A DNA stretch of 64,000 nucleotides, from NCBI GenBank assembly GCA_900546885.1, contig UREN01000002.1, forward strand, positions 5,229-69,228, given 5' to 3'. This DNA comes from an uncultured Oscillospiraceae bacterium (GTDB lineage: Bacteria > Bacillota > Clostridia > Oscillospirales > Ruminococcaceae). Positions 7,824-17,000 of this stretch are shown one piece after another (the stretch's first letter is position 1; every line of letters starts with the position of its first letter). The notes beneath the pieces were generated by a model that saw only the letters and a list, made by a program, of their open reading frames with translations, searched no databases and was not told the origin of the DNA. Position numbers and translations under genes: made by a program.

Positions 7824-8534
7824 ATGGCGGTGAAGTATCGCAGGGTGCTGCTCAAGCTGAGCGGCGAGGCCCTCAGCGGGGACAAGGGCTTTGGCCTGGA
7901 TGTGGATACAATTCAGAAAATATGCGGCGGCATTCAAAAGGCACATGAATTGGGTGCGGAAATCGCAATTGTTGTAGGCGGCGGCAACTTCTGGCGCGGC
8001 CGGGCAAGCGGCGAGATGGAACGCACCCGTGCCGACCAGATTGGCATGCTTGCCACGGCGATGAATGCCCTGGCTGTTGCCGATGCGCTGGAGCATTTGG
8101 GCCTGACGGTGCGCGTGCAGACGGCCCTGAATATGCAGCAGGTGGCAGAACCGTATATTCGCAACCGTGCCACACGGCATTTGGAAAAAGGGCGCATTGT
8201 GATTTTTGCCTGCGGGACAGGCAACCCCTATTTTTCCACCGACACAGCCGCAGCATTGCGCGCGGCGGAAATCAACGCCGACATCATCTTCAAGGCGACC
8301 ATGGTGGACGGCGTGTATGACAAAGACCCGAAAAAGTACCCTGATGCAAAGAAATATGACAAACTGACGTTCAGCCAGGTGCTGGCCGACCAGCTTGCCG
8401 TGATGGACAGCACCGCGGCCACCATGTGCCGCGACAACGGTTTGCCCATTTTGGTGTTTGACATCAGCGACCCCTGCAATATCGCCCGCGCGCTGGAAGG
8501 CCAGGCAATCGGCACGCTTGTGGCGGAGGAATAA
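7824..8534 (+). CDS. pyrH: UMP kinase
   Basis: Phosphorylates UMP to UDP in pyrimidine nucleotide synthesis; amino-acid-kinase fold. Visible are [13 protein letters not shown] at the N-terminus, the [11 protein letters not shown] glycine loop, DALEHLG and [20 protein letters not shown]. The 236 residues match the family. I chose ATG 7824 (GGTGGGA upstream) over the in-frame ATG at 7803, which adds seven unusual residues. First gene of a long operon; frr follows after 18 bases, the usual pairing in Firmicutes. Confidence 0.95.
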   Translation: MAVKYRRVLLKLSGEALSGDKGFGLDVDTIQKICGGIQKAHELGAEIAIVVGGGNFWRGRASGEMERTRADQIGMLATAMNALAVADALEHLGLTVRVQTALNMQQVAEPYIRNRATRHLEKGRIVIFACGTGNPYFSTDTAAALRAAEINADIIFKATMVDGVYDKDPKKYPDAKKYDKLTFSQVLADQLAVMDSTAATMCRDNGLPILVFDISDPCNIARALEGQAIGTLVAEE

Positions 8535-8552
8535 GGTGAAGGAGTGAGCGAT

Positions 8553-9107
8553 ATGAACGAGAAACTGCAGAAATACGAAGAAAAAATGGAAAGTGCCCTG
8601 AAGCATCTGAATAAAGAGCTTGCCTCAATTCGTGCCGGGCGCGCGAACCCGGCCATCCTCGACAAGGTGACGGTAGACTATTACGGCACGCCCACGCCCA
8701 TCAACCAGATTGCGGCCGTAAGCGTGGCCGAGGCCCGTGTGCTGGCCATCAGCCCGTGGGACGCTTCCATGATGGGCGCCATTGAGCGCGCAATTCTCAC
8801 CTCAGATATCGGCATCAACCCCACAAATGACGGCCGCGTGATGCGCCTGGTGTTCCCGGCGCCTACGGAAGAGCGCCGCCGCCAGCTTGTGAAAGACGCC
8901 ATGCACTTGGGCGAAGAGGCCAAAGTGGCAGTGCGGAACATTCGCCGCGATGCCATTGACAAGGGCAAGGCCATGAAAAAGGCGGGTGAGTTGACGGAAG
9001 ACGATTTGAAGAATCTGGAGACGGATGTACAGAAGCTGACAGATAAATACACCAAGGAGATCGACAAGATCTGCGAGGCGAAAAACAAAGAGATTATGGA
9101 AATTTGA
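8553..9107 (+). CDS. frr: Ribosome recycling factor
   Basis: Splits post-termination ribosomes together with EF-G. The 184-residue three-helix bundle plus small domain is recognisable from RAGRANPAILDKVTVDYYGTP, PFDxS-like ISPWDASM, GRVMRLVFPAPTEERR and the C-terminal helix ending NKEIMEI. ATG 8553 has GAAGGAG eight bases upstream and gives the standard family length; an in-frame GTG at 8544 is less likely. Lies between pyrH and uppS as in most Firmicutes. Confidence 0.95.
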   Translation: MNEKLQKYEEKMESALKHLNKELASIRAGRANPAILDKVTVDYYGTPTPINQIAAVSVAEARVLAISPWDASMMGAIERAILTSDIGINPTNDGRVMRLVFPAPTEERRRQLVKDAMHLGEEAKVAVRNIRRDAIDKGKAMKKAGELTEDDLKNLETDVQKLTDKYTKEIDKICEAKNKEIMEI

Positions 9108-9172
9108 CAACAGCGCACCTGTGATGCCGCGCGGGCCCCGCGCGGCAATTTTGCGTACAGGAGGTTTGCCAT

Positions 9173-9886
9173 ATGGAGCTTGAAAAAAGCGTTGCAAAGG
9201 GCCTGAGCATTGGCATCATTATGGACGGCAACGGCCGGTGGGCAAAGCGCAACGGCCTGCCGCGCACGGCCGGGCATAAAAAAGGGGCAGAGGTGTTCAA
9301 AGATATCATCCGCTATTGCAACGAACTTGAAATTGCAAGCGTGACGTTCTATGCGTTTTCTACCGAGAACTGGGCGCGCCCCATGGAAGAAGTCAATGCC
9401 ATTATGAAGCTGTTTGGGCAGTATCTTATTATGGCATACGATTATCAAAAGGAAAACAACAAAGTTGTGTTTCTGGGCGACAGGGCGCCGCTTCCCAAAA
9501 AATATCAGGCGCAGATGGCCGATATTGAGGAAAAAACAAAAAACAACACCGGCACGGTGCTGAATGTGGCCATCAACTACGGCGGCCGGCAAGAGATTCT
9601 GCATGCCGCCCGGGCGCTGGCACGGCAGGTGCAGCAAGGCATGCTGCAGCCGGAAGAAATTGACGAGGCGCGCTTTTCGGCACAGCTTTATACCGCAGGC
9701 CAGAAAGACCCTGATTTTATTTTGCGCCCCTCGGGCGAGCTGCGCTTGTCCAATTTTATGTTGTGGCAGGCCTCTTATGCAGAATTTATCAGCATGGATG
9801 TGCTGTGGCCAGATTTTACCAGGGCAGACCTGAACAAAGCCATTGAAGAATTCAACCGCCGCAGCCGACGGTTCGGCGGATTGTAA
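9173..9886 (+). CDS. uppS: Undecaprenyl diphosphate synthase (cis-prenyltransferase)
   Basis: Makes the C55 lipid carrier for peptidoglycan and wall polymers by condensing isopentenyl diphosphate units. The 237-residue protein has the catalytic loop IIMDGNGRWAKRNGLPRTAGHKKG (Asp near residue 17), TFYAFSTENWARP, DPDFILRPSGELRLSNFMLWQ and the C-terminal FNRRSRRFGG. A strong AGGAGG precedes ATG 9173. Functionally linked to the downstream dxr and ispG, which supply isoprenoid units. Confidence 0.95.
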   Translation: MELEKSVAKGLSIGIIMDGNGRWAKRNGLPRTAGHKKGAEVFKDIIRYCNELEIASVTFYAFSTENWARPMEEVNAIMKLFGQYLIMAYDYQKENNKVVFLGDRAPLPKKYQAQMADIEEKTKNNTGTVLNVAINYGGRQEILHAARALARQVQQGMLQPEEIDEARFSAQLYTAGQKDPDFILRPSGELRLSNFMLWQASYAEFISMDVLWPDFTRADLNKAIEEFNRRSRRFGGL

Positions 9887-9897
9887 GGAAGAGGTGA

Positions 9898-10743
9898 ATG
9901 CGTTTGAAAACGCGTGTCATCACATCGGTAGTGGGTCTGTGCGTCCTGGCCCTTGTGCTGTGCTTTTTTAACACCTTGGTGTTCAATGCGGCGCTTGTTG
10001 CTGTCGTATTGATTGCATTTCATGAAATATACAATGCCTTTGCGCTGAAGTGCCCGGCCGTGTATGTGGGGCTTATTCCTGTTACGCTGTTGTTGTTTCT
10101 CTATGGGGAAACCGCGGTGCACCGGCCGCTTTTTTGGGCGGTTTTATATGTTACGGTGCTGTTTCTTGCGGCGTGCACTGTTCTGTTTTTCCACAGGCTG
10201 AACTATGCAAAACTGGCCGGGACCGTTCTGTTTTGTACAGTGGTAGTGGTGTGCTTTTATGCCATGCTGTATCTGCGCGCCGGGTTCCCGCGCCCGTCAG
10301 ACGCGGCCTATTTCATCATTTTGGGCCTTGGGTTTGCCTGGGGGGGCGATACCAGTGCCTATTTTGCAGGGCGTGCGTTCGGCAAACATAAGCTGGCGCC
10401 CGAGGTGAGCCCGCATAAAACCATAGAGGGGGCCGTGGGCGGCATTCTGGGCAGCATCCTGGTGGGCATGCTGATCACCGCAGTTTATGTGGCGCTGTAC
10501 GGTGCGCCAGACAGCACGGTTGTGGATGTAAAATACTATCTGTTGCTGGTGCCCGTGGGTGCTATAGGCAGCATGCTGGGCATTTTGGGCGATTTGTTTG
10601 CCTCGGCGGTGAAGCGCCAGTGCGGCATCAAAGATTATGGAACCATTTTTCCCGGGCATGGCGGCATTCTGGACAGGTTTGACAGCGTGCTTCTCATCAT
10701 CCCATATGTGGCCTTGTGTGCCAGCTTTTTGGTGGGGGTGTGA
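9898..10743 (+). CDS. cdsA: Phosphatidate cytidylyltransferase
   Basis: Integral membrane enzyme making CDP-diacylglycerol from phosphatidic acid and CTP. About eight hydrophobic helices in 281 residues; the family signature is complete near the C-terminus: SAVKRQCGIKDYG, FPGHGGILDRFDS. It starts eight bases after uppS and ends six bases before dxr, so it sits in the middle of the operon. Confidence 0.94.
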   Translation: MRLKTRVITSVVGLCVLALVLCFFNTLVFNAALVAVVLIAFHEIYNAFALKCPAVYVGLIPVTLLLFLYGETAVHRPLFWAVLYVTVLFLAACTVLFFHRLNYAKLAGTVLFCTVVVVCFYAMLYLRAGFPRPSDAAYFIILGLGFAWGGDTSAYFAGRAFGKHKLAPEVSPHKTIEGAVGGILGSILVGMLITAVYVALYGAPDSTVVDVKYYLLLVPVGAIGSMLGILGDLFASAVKRQCGIKDYGTIFPGHGGILDRFDSVLLIIPYVALCASFLVGV

Positions 10744-10748
10744 AAAAG

Positions 10749-11900
10749 ATGGCCAAAAAAATTGTGCTTCTGGGGTCCACCGGCTCTATTGGCACACAAA
10801 GCCTGGACGTGATTCGTGCACAGGGCTATGAGGTGCTGGCGCTGGCGGCCGGCCGCAGTGTGGATAAAATGCTGGGCCAAATTTCTCAGTTTGCCCCGAA
10901 GGCTGTGGCCATGGCAGATGAAAAAGCCGCAGAAGTGCTGCGCACGCGCCTTGCAGGCGTGACAGGCGCTCCGCGCGTATACAGCGGCAAAGACGGGCTT
11001 GTGGCCCTTGCCCGCATGGAAGAGGCAGATGTGGTGCTGAACGCTGTGGTGGGCATTGCGGGCCTGCCTGCCACGCTGGCGGCCTTGCAGGCGGGGCACG
11101 ATGTGGCGCTGGCCAACAAGGAAAGCCTTGTGACAGGCGGGTATCTTGTGACAAACGCTGCCAAAGAAAACGGCGCAAAGCTCCTTCCGGTAGACAGCGA
11201 GCACTCTGCCATTTTTCAGTGCCTGCAAGATGAATACTCGGCCCGCAGCCTACAGAAAATACTGCTGACAGCATCCGGCGGGCCGTTTTTCGGCAAAACG
11301 CGGCAGGAATTGGAACGTGTGACAAAAGCCGATGCACTGCGCCACCCCAATTGGGCCATGGGCGCCAAAATTACCATTGATTCTGCCAGCCTGATGAACA
11401 AGGGGCTGGAACTGATTGAGGCGGTGTGGCTGTTCGGCCTGCGGCCAGAACAGGTGCAGATTGTGGTGCAGCGGCAAAGCGTCATCCATTCCATGGTGCA
11501 GTTTTCCGATCATTCCATTCTGGCCCAGCTTGGCGTGCCGGATATGCGCATTCCCATCCAATATGCGCTTACCTGGCCGCAGCGCGGGGCTGCCATTGCG
11601 CCGGAGCTGGATTTTACCCAACTGCGCCAGCTTACGTTTGACACGGCGGATGAAGAGACGTTCCGCTGCCTTGCGGCCTGCAAAAAGGCCATTGCCAAAG
11701 GCGGCCTTGGGCCGTGTGCGGCAAACGGCGCAAATGAAGAAGCCGTGCGGCTGTTTTTGGAAGATAAAATTCCGTTTTTGAAAATAGGTGAACTGGTGGA
11801 GGGCATCGTGGACAGTGAGGCCTGGGGCGGCACGTATACTTTGGATGATGTATATGAATGCGACCGCATGGCCCGCGCATATGTTTTAGCGCATGTCTGA
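10749..11900 (+). CDS. dxr: 1-deoxy-D-xylulose 5-phosphate reductoisomerase
   Basis: NADPH-dependent second step of the MEP isoprenoid pathway. The N-terminal Rossmann loop is VLLGSTGSIGTQ, the metal site is PVDSEHSAIFQ, then ASGGPFF and NHPTWxMG-type RHPNWAMGAKITIDSASLMNKGLE. I start at ATG 10749, just after cdsA, with GGTGGGGG upstream; 383 residues fits the family. Its product feeds the pathway completed by ispG in the same operon and consumed by uppS. Confidence 0.95.
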   Translation: MAKKIVLLGSTGSIGTQSLDVIRAQGYEVLALAAGRSVDKMLGQISQFAPKAVAMADEKAAEVLRTRLAGVTGAPRVYSGKDGLVALARMEEADVVLNAVVGIAGLPATLAALQAGHDVALANKESLVTGGYLVTNAAKENGAKLLPVDSEHSAIFQCLQDEYSARSLQKILLTASGGPFFGKTRQELERVTKADALRHPNWAMGAKITIDSASLMNKGLELIEAVWLFGLRPEQVQIVVQRQSVIHSMVQFSDHSILAQLGVPDMRIPIQYALTWPQRGAAIAPELDFTQLRQLTFDTADEETFRCLAACKKAIAKGGLGPCAANGANEEAVRLFLEDKIPFLKIGELVEGIVDSEAWGGTYTLDDVYECDRMARAYVLAHV

Positions 11901-11936
11901 ACTTCAAAACTGAAATTGCGGGGAAAGGCGGAAATT

Positions 11937-12989
11937 ATGGGGCAATTCCTGCAGGGGGCAATTTCGTTTGTCCCCACCTTGCTCATTGCTATCGTGGTGT
12001 TTGGCGCGCTTATTTTTATCCATGAGTTGGGCCATTTCCTTACCGCGAAGTGGAGCGGCATCAAAGTAAACGAGTTTTCCATTGGCATGGGCCCAAAATT
12101 GTGGGGCTGGCAGAAGGGCGAAACGCTGTATGCGCTGCGCCTGCTTCCCATTGGCGGCTATGTAAGCATGGAAGGGGAAGACGAAGAGAGCGACGAGCCG
12201 CGGGCCTTTCAGCGCGCGGCCGTGTGGAAGCGGATTATCGTGACGGCCGCCGGGGCAGTGATGAACCTTGTGCTGGGGTTCATCGTTCTGGTTATTGTGG
12301 TGTGCCTTCAGGGGCAAATCGTCAGCCGCACGATTTACGGCTTTCAGGAAAACGCGGCTTCTCAGCAGTGTGGCCTGCAGCAGGGCGACACCATCGTGGC
12401 GGTGAACGGCAGGCGCTGTTATATTGCAAACGATATCAGCTATGAGCTGGCGCGCTCTGCCAATGGCACAGCGGACCTTACGGTGGAACGCGATGGCGAG
12501 ACAGTGCAGCTGGAAGACGTGCGTTTCAACAGTTATACGCTGAACGGCCAGCAGCAAAGCGGCCTTGATTTTATTGTATATGGCCTGCCGCTTTCGCCTG
12601 TGGCCGTGCTGAAAGAGGCGGCCGCATGGACGATGTCTTATGCCCGCTTAGTTGTGTTGAGCTTTGCAGACCTTGTCACCGGGCGCATCCCGGTAACGGA
12701 TCTTTCGGGGCCGGTGGGCATCGTGCAGACGATTGGCCAGGTGTCTACCTTGGGGCTGGAATCGCTGCTTCTTCTGGTGGCGCTCATCACCGTGAACCTG
12801 GGTGTGTTCAACCTGCTGCCCGTGCCCGCGCTGGATGGCGGGCGGCTGGTGTTTCTCATTTTAGAGGCGATTCGCCGCAAGCCTGTGCCGCAGAAATTTG
12901 AAATTGCGGTGAATGCGGCCGGGTTTGTGCTGCTGATTGGGCTGATGCTGTTTGCCACCTTCAATGACATTACACGCCTGATTGCATAA
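11937..12989 (+). CDS. rseP: Site-2 metalloprotease RseP/RasP
   Basis: Intramembrane zinc protease that cleaves anti-sigma factors and signal-peptide remnants. HELGHFLTAKW near residue 25 holds the zinc ligands; a PDZ domain (about 115-195, with GLQQGDTIVAVNG) follows, and NLLPVPALDGGRL near 300 holds the third ligand. The 350 residues and four membrane helices fit the family. ATG 11937 with GGAAAGGCGG upstream is preferred to an upstream alternative codon. The position between dxr and ispG is the standard Firmicute order. Confidence 0.94.
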   Translation: MGQFLQGAISFVPTLLIAIVVFGALIFIHELGHFLTAKWSGIKVNEFSIGMGPKLWGWQKGETLYALRLLPIGGYVSMEGEDEESDEPRAFQRAAVWKRIIVTAAGAVMNLVLGFIVLVIVVCLQGQIVSRTIYGFQENAASQQCGLQQGDTIVAVNGRRCYIANDISYELARSANGTADLTVERDGETVQLEDVRFNSYTLNGQQQSGLDFIVYGLPLSPVAVLKEAAAWTMSYARLVVLSFADLVTGRIPVTDLSGPVGIVQTIGQVSTLGLESLLLLVALITVNLGVFNLLPVPALDGGRLVFLILEAIRRKPVPQKFEIAVNAAGFVLLIGLMLFATFNDITRLIA

Positions 12990-13012
12990 AGCACACAGGG
13001 AAGGAATGTAAA

Positions 13013-14071
13013 ATGATAGACAGAAAAATTACCAAGGCCGTCCGCGTGGGCGGCCTTATGCTGGGCGGAGGCAACCCCGTGCTGGTGCAAAGCATGCTGA
13101 ACGCCAGGGCGGACGACATCCCCGCCAATGTCGCACAGGCACAGCGGCTGGAGGCGGCAGGCTGCCAGCTGGTGCGCGTGACAGTGCCGACACCGGCCCA
13201 TGCGCGCGTGGTTACCGCGCTGAAAGAGGCTGTTTCGATGCCTGTGGTGGCGGATATCCATTTCGATTACAAAGCGGCCCTGGCCTGCGCGGAAGCCGGG
13301 GTGGATAAAATACGCATCAACCCGGGAAATATTGGCAGCGACGAGCATGTGCGCGAGGTGGCGGACGCCTGCCGCAAAAGGGGCATCCCCATTCGCATTG
13401 GCGTGAATGGCGGCAGCCTTGAAAAAAACATTCTGGCCAAGCACGGCGGCGTCACCCCCGAGGCGCTGTGCGAAAGTGCCATGTACCATGTGGCCCTGCT
13501 GGAAAAACACGATTTTGACAATATTGTTATTTCCATTAAATCTTCCAACGTGCCGGTGATGATGCAGGCTTACCGCCTGCTTAGCGCGCAGTGCAGTTAC
13601 CCGCTTCACATCGGTGTCACAGAGGCGGGCACCTACCGCATGGGGCTTATCAAATCGGCCATGGGCATTGGCGGCCTTTTGATGGAGGGCATTGGCGACA
13701 CGCTGCGGGTGTCACTGACGGACGAGCCGGAAAAGGAAGTGCAGGCCGGTTATGATATTCTGCGCGCGGCCGGTTACCCGGTGGCCGGCCCGGAGATTGT
13801 CAGCTGCCCCACTTGCGGCCGCACGAATATTGATGTGGCAGGCATTGCCAACGAAGTAGAGCGCCGCCTGCGCGAGCGCGGCTGCACGCGCAGCATCAAG
13901 GTGGCCGTAATGGGCTGTGTTGTAAACGGCCCGGGCGAAGCCAAAGGGGCAGATATCGGCATTGCAGGCGGAAAAGACTGCGCCATGCTGTTTGTAAAAG
14001 GCCAGCAGAAGCGTATGCTGCGCGGCGATATTGTGGGTGAATTGATTCGGGAAATCGAGCAGATGGAGTAA
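13013..14071 (+). CDS. ispG: 4-hydroxy-3-methylbut-2-en-1-yl diphosphate synthase
   Basis: Iron-sulfur enzyme of the MEP pathway (GcpE). TIM-barrel start with VRVGGLMLGGGNPVLVQSML, ADIHFDYKAAL, and the 4Fe-4S cluster ligands in SCPTCGRT and CVVNGPGEAKGADIG near the C-terminus. 352 residues, the short single-barrel bacterial form. A GGAAGGAA ribosome site precedes ATG 13013. It ends seven bases before polC. Confidence 0.95.
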   Translation: MIDRKITKAVRVGGLMLGGGNPVLVQSMLNARADDIPANVAQAQRLEAAGCQLVRVTVPTPAHARVVTALKEAVSMPVVADIHFDYKAALACAEAGVDKIRINPGNIGSDEHVREVADACRKRGIPIRIGVNGGSLEKNILAKHGGVTPEALCESAMYHVALLEKHDFDNIVISIKSSNVPVMMQAYRLLSAQCSYPLHIGVTEAGTYRMGLIKSAMGIGGLLMEGIGDTLRVSLTDEPEKEVQAGYDILRAAGYPVAGPEIVSCPTCGRTNIDVAGIANEVERRLRERGCTRSIKVAVMGCVVNGPGEAKGADIGIAGGKDCAMLFVKGQQKRMLRGDIVGELIREIEQME

Positions 14072-14077
14072 CGTGAA

Positions 14078-17000
14078 ATGAAACCTCTTTTGACAGACCT
14101 GTGGCCGCAGTTTGCCGAGGACGCAGAATTCCGCAGTGCATTCGGCGGCGCTGTGGTGGACAAGGTGCTGGCCAACCGGCAGCATCGCCTTATTACGGTG
14201 GTGTACAGTGCACCGGTGCCGGCGCCGCGCGTGGCGTGCGACAGGCTGGCGCTCTCTCTGGCGCCGTTATTTAAGGGCTTCTCGCTTCGTGTGAGAGGCC
14301 TGTTTCCATATGAATCGCTTACGCCGCAGGCTGTGCTGGACCTTGTGCAGGAGCTGAAGGAGGAAGGTGTGCCCATCAACGGTTTTTTTGATGGCGCCTC
14401 GGCCCGCCTGGAAGGGGATAATATCTTGCTTACGCTGTGCAATGGCGAGACGATTCTGCGGCAGATAGAGTTTGACAAAAAGCTGGCGGAAAAAATTGCA
14501 CAGGCGACGGGGCGCACACCCAACGTGCATTTTTCCTGCGCAGAGGCGATTGATGCACAGGAACTGGAAAAGAAAATGATGGAAAAAACGCCGGTCAAAG
14601 TGTTTAAGGCCAAAAAAGAGCTTCCCGCCTTGCAGGTGCCGGGCCTCGCTTTGGAAGACGTGCCCACACAGGTGGTGTATGGGCATGTGTTCAAGCCGGA
14701 CAAACCCACCCCTCTGCAGGAGATGGGGCAGGATGCAGGCAAGGTGACCGTGTGGGGCGATGTGTTTGCCACAGAGCTGAAGGGGAATTATTACAAAATC
14801 TATTCCATTTCCATCACCGATTACACCGGCTCTATCAACGTGAAACTGCGGCTGCAGCAAAATGAAAACAGCGACAGGCTGGATGAACTGAAAAAAGGCG
14901 ACACCCTTGTGATCCGCGGGCGCTGTGAGTACGACCGCTTTGAACGCGACTATGTCATTATGCCGGATGATGTTCTGAAAACGGCACGAAAACAGCGCAC
15001 AGACGATGCCGAAGGGGAAAAGCGCGTTGAGCTTCATTTGCACACGAAGCTCAGCAGCATGGACGGCTTCTGCGACCCGGCGGCGGCTGTGAAAATGGCA
15101 CACCGCATGGGGCACCGTGCCATTGCCATTACCGACCACGGCGTGGTGCAGGGCTTCCCGGAGGCCATGCTTGCCGTGGATGATATTCATAAAAAAGACC
15201 CGGATTTCAAGCTGATCTACGGCTGTGAGGCCTACTTTGTAGATGATATGGTGCCGGTGGTATACGGCAATCAGGATGTGCCCATGCAGGGCTCTTTTGT
15301 GGTGTTCGATTTGGAAACCACAGGCCTTTCCCCACAGGACTGCGCCATTACAGAAATTGGCGCAGTGGTGGTGGAAAACGGCGAAATTGGCGAAAGTTAT
15401 AACAGCTTTGCCAACCCCGGTGTGCATATTCCGGAAAATATTACAAAGCTCACCGGCATTACAGACGATATGGTGAAGGATGCCCCCGGCCAGGAGCAGG
15501 CCGTGCGGGACTTTATGCACTTTGTGAACGGCCGCGTTCTGGTGGCGCACAATGCGCACGGGTTTGACATCCGCTTTCTGAAGGTGGCCTGCGAGCGCTA
15601 TGGCATTCCGTTCCAGGTTACGTATATTGACACGCTGCCTTTGGCACAGTCGCTATACATAGGCCTGCGCAATTACAAGCTGGATACCATTGGGAAATAT
15701 CTTGAAATACCGCCGTTTGAACATCACCGCGCCTGTGATGATGCACGCGCCCTGGCGCAAATTTTTGTGAAAATGGTGGAAGACCTTGCATTGCGGGGCG
15801 TGCAGGACGTGCAGGGCATCAATACAGGCCTGGGCGGCGCACGCGGGCTTTCCAAGAAAAATTTCCATCTCATCATTTTGGTGAAAAATAAAACCGGGCT
15901 GAAAAACCTGTATAAAATTGTGAGCGAAGCGCACATTGAACACTTCTTTAAGGTGCCGCGTGTGCCGCGCAGCCTTTTAAACAAATACAGGGACGGGTTG
16001 ATTTTGGGTTCTGCGTGTGAGGCGGGCGAACTGTATCGGGCCATCGTGGAAGGCCGCAGCTTTGAAGAATTGTGCGCCATCGCCTCTTATTACGACTATC
16101 TGGAAGTTCAGCCTGTGGGCAACAACGAATACATGGTGCGCGAGCACATGGTGGACGGCATTGAACAGATACAGGAATTCAACAAAACTGTGCTGCGCCT
16201 GGGTGAAAAGCTGAACAAAATGGTGGTGGCTACGGGCGATGTACACTTTTTGAACCCGGAGGATGCAGTATACCGTGCGGTGCTTCAGGCGGGTAACGGC
16301 TTCCAGGACGCAGACAACCAGGCACCGCTGTATTTCCGCGACACAAATGATATGCTGCGCGAGTTCAGCTACCTGCCCGAGGCAAAAGCGCGTGAGATTG
16401 TAATTGAAAACCCGAATAAAATAGCCGATATGATAGACGCCGATGTGCGGGCCATCCCCAAAGGGTTGTACACGCCCACCATTGAGGGGGCGGACGTGAC
16501 GCTGCGGGAAGATACCATGCGCAATGCAAAGCAGCGCTATGGTGACCCTTTGCCGGAACTGATAGAAAAGCGGCTGACGCGCGAACTGGATTCTATCATC
16601 AAGCATGGCTTTGCCGTGCTGTATGTTATTGCCCAGAAGCTGGTGCTGAAAAGCGAAGAGTACGGCTATCTGGTGGGCTCGCGTGGTTCGGTGGGCTCTT
16701 CGGCTGTGGCGCATTTTTCCGGTATTTCCGAGGTGAACAGCTTGCCGCCGCACTACCTGTGCCCAAAATGCAAATGGAGCGAATTTTATACGGACGGCTC
16801 GGTGGCGGATGGCTTCGATTTGCCGGACAGGCTTTGCCCGCAATGCGGGGAAAAGCTGATTGTGGATGGCCATGATATTCCGTTTGAGACCTTTTTGGGC
16901 TTTGATGGAGATAAAGAGCCGGATATTGACCTGAACTTTTCCGGCGATGTGCAAAGCCGCATCCACCGCTACACCGAGGATATCTTCGGCAAAGACCATG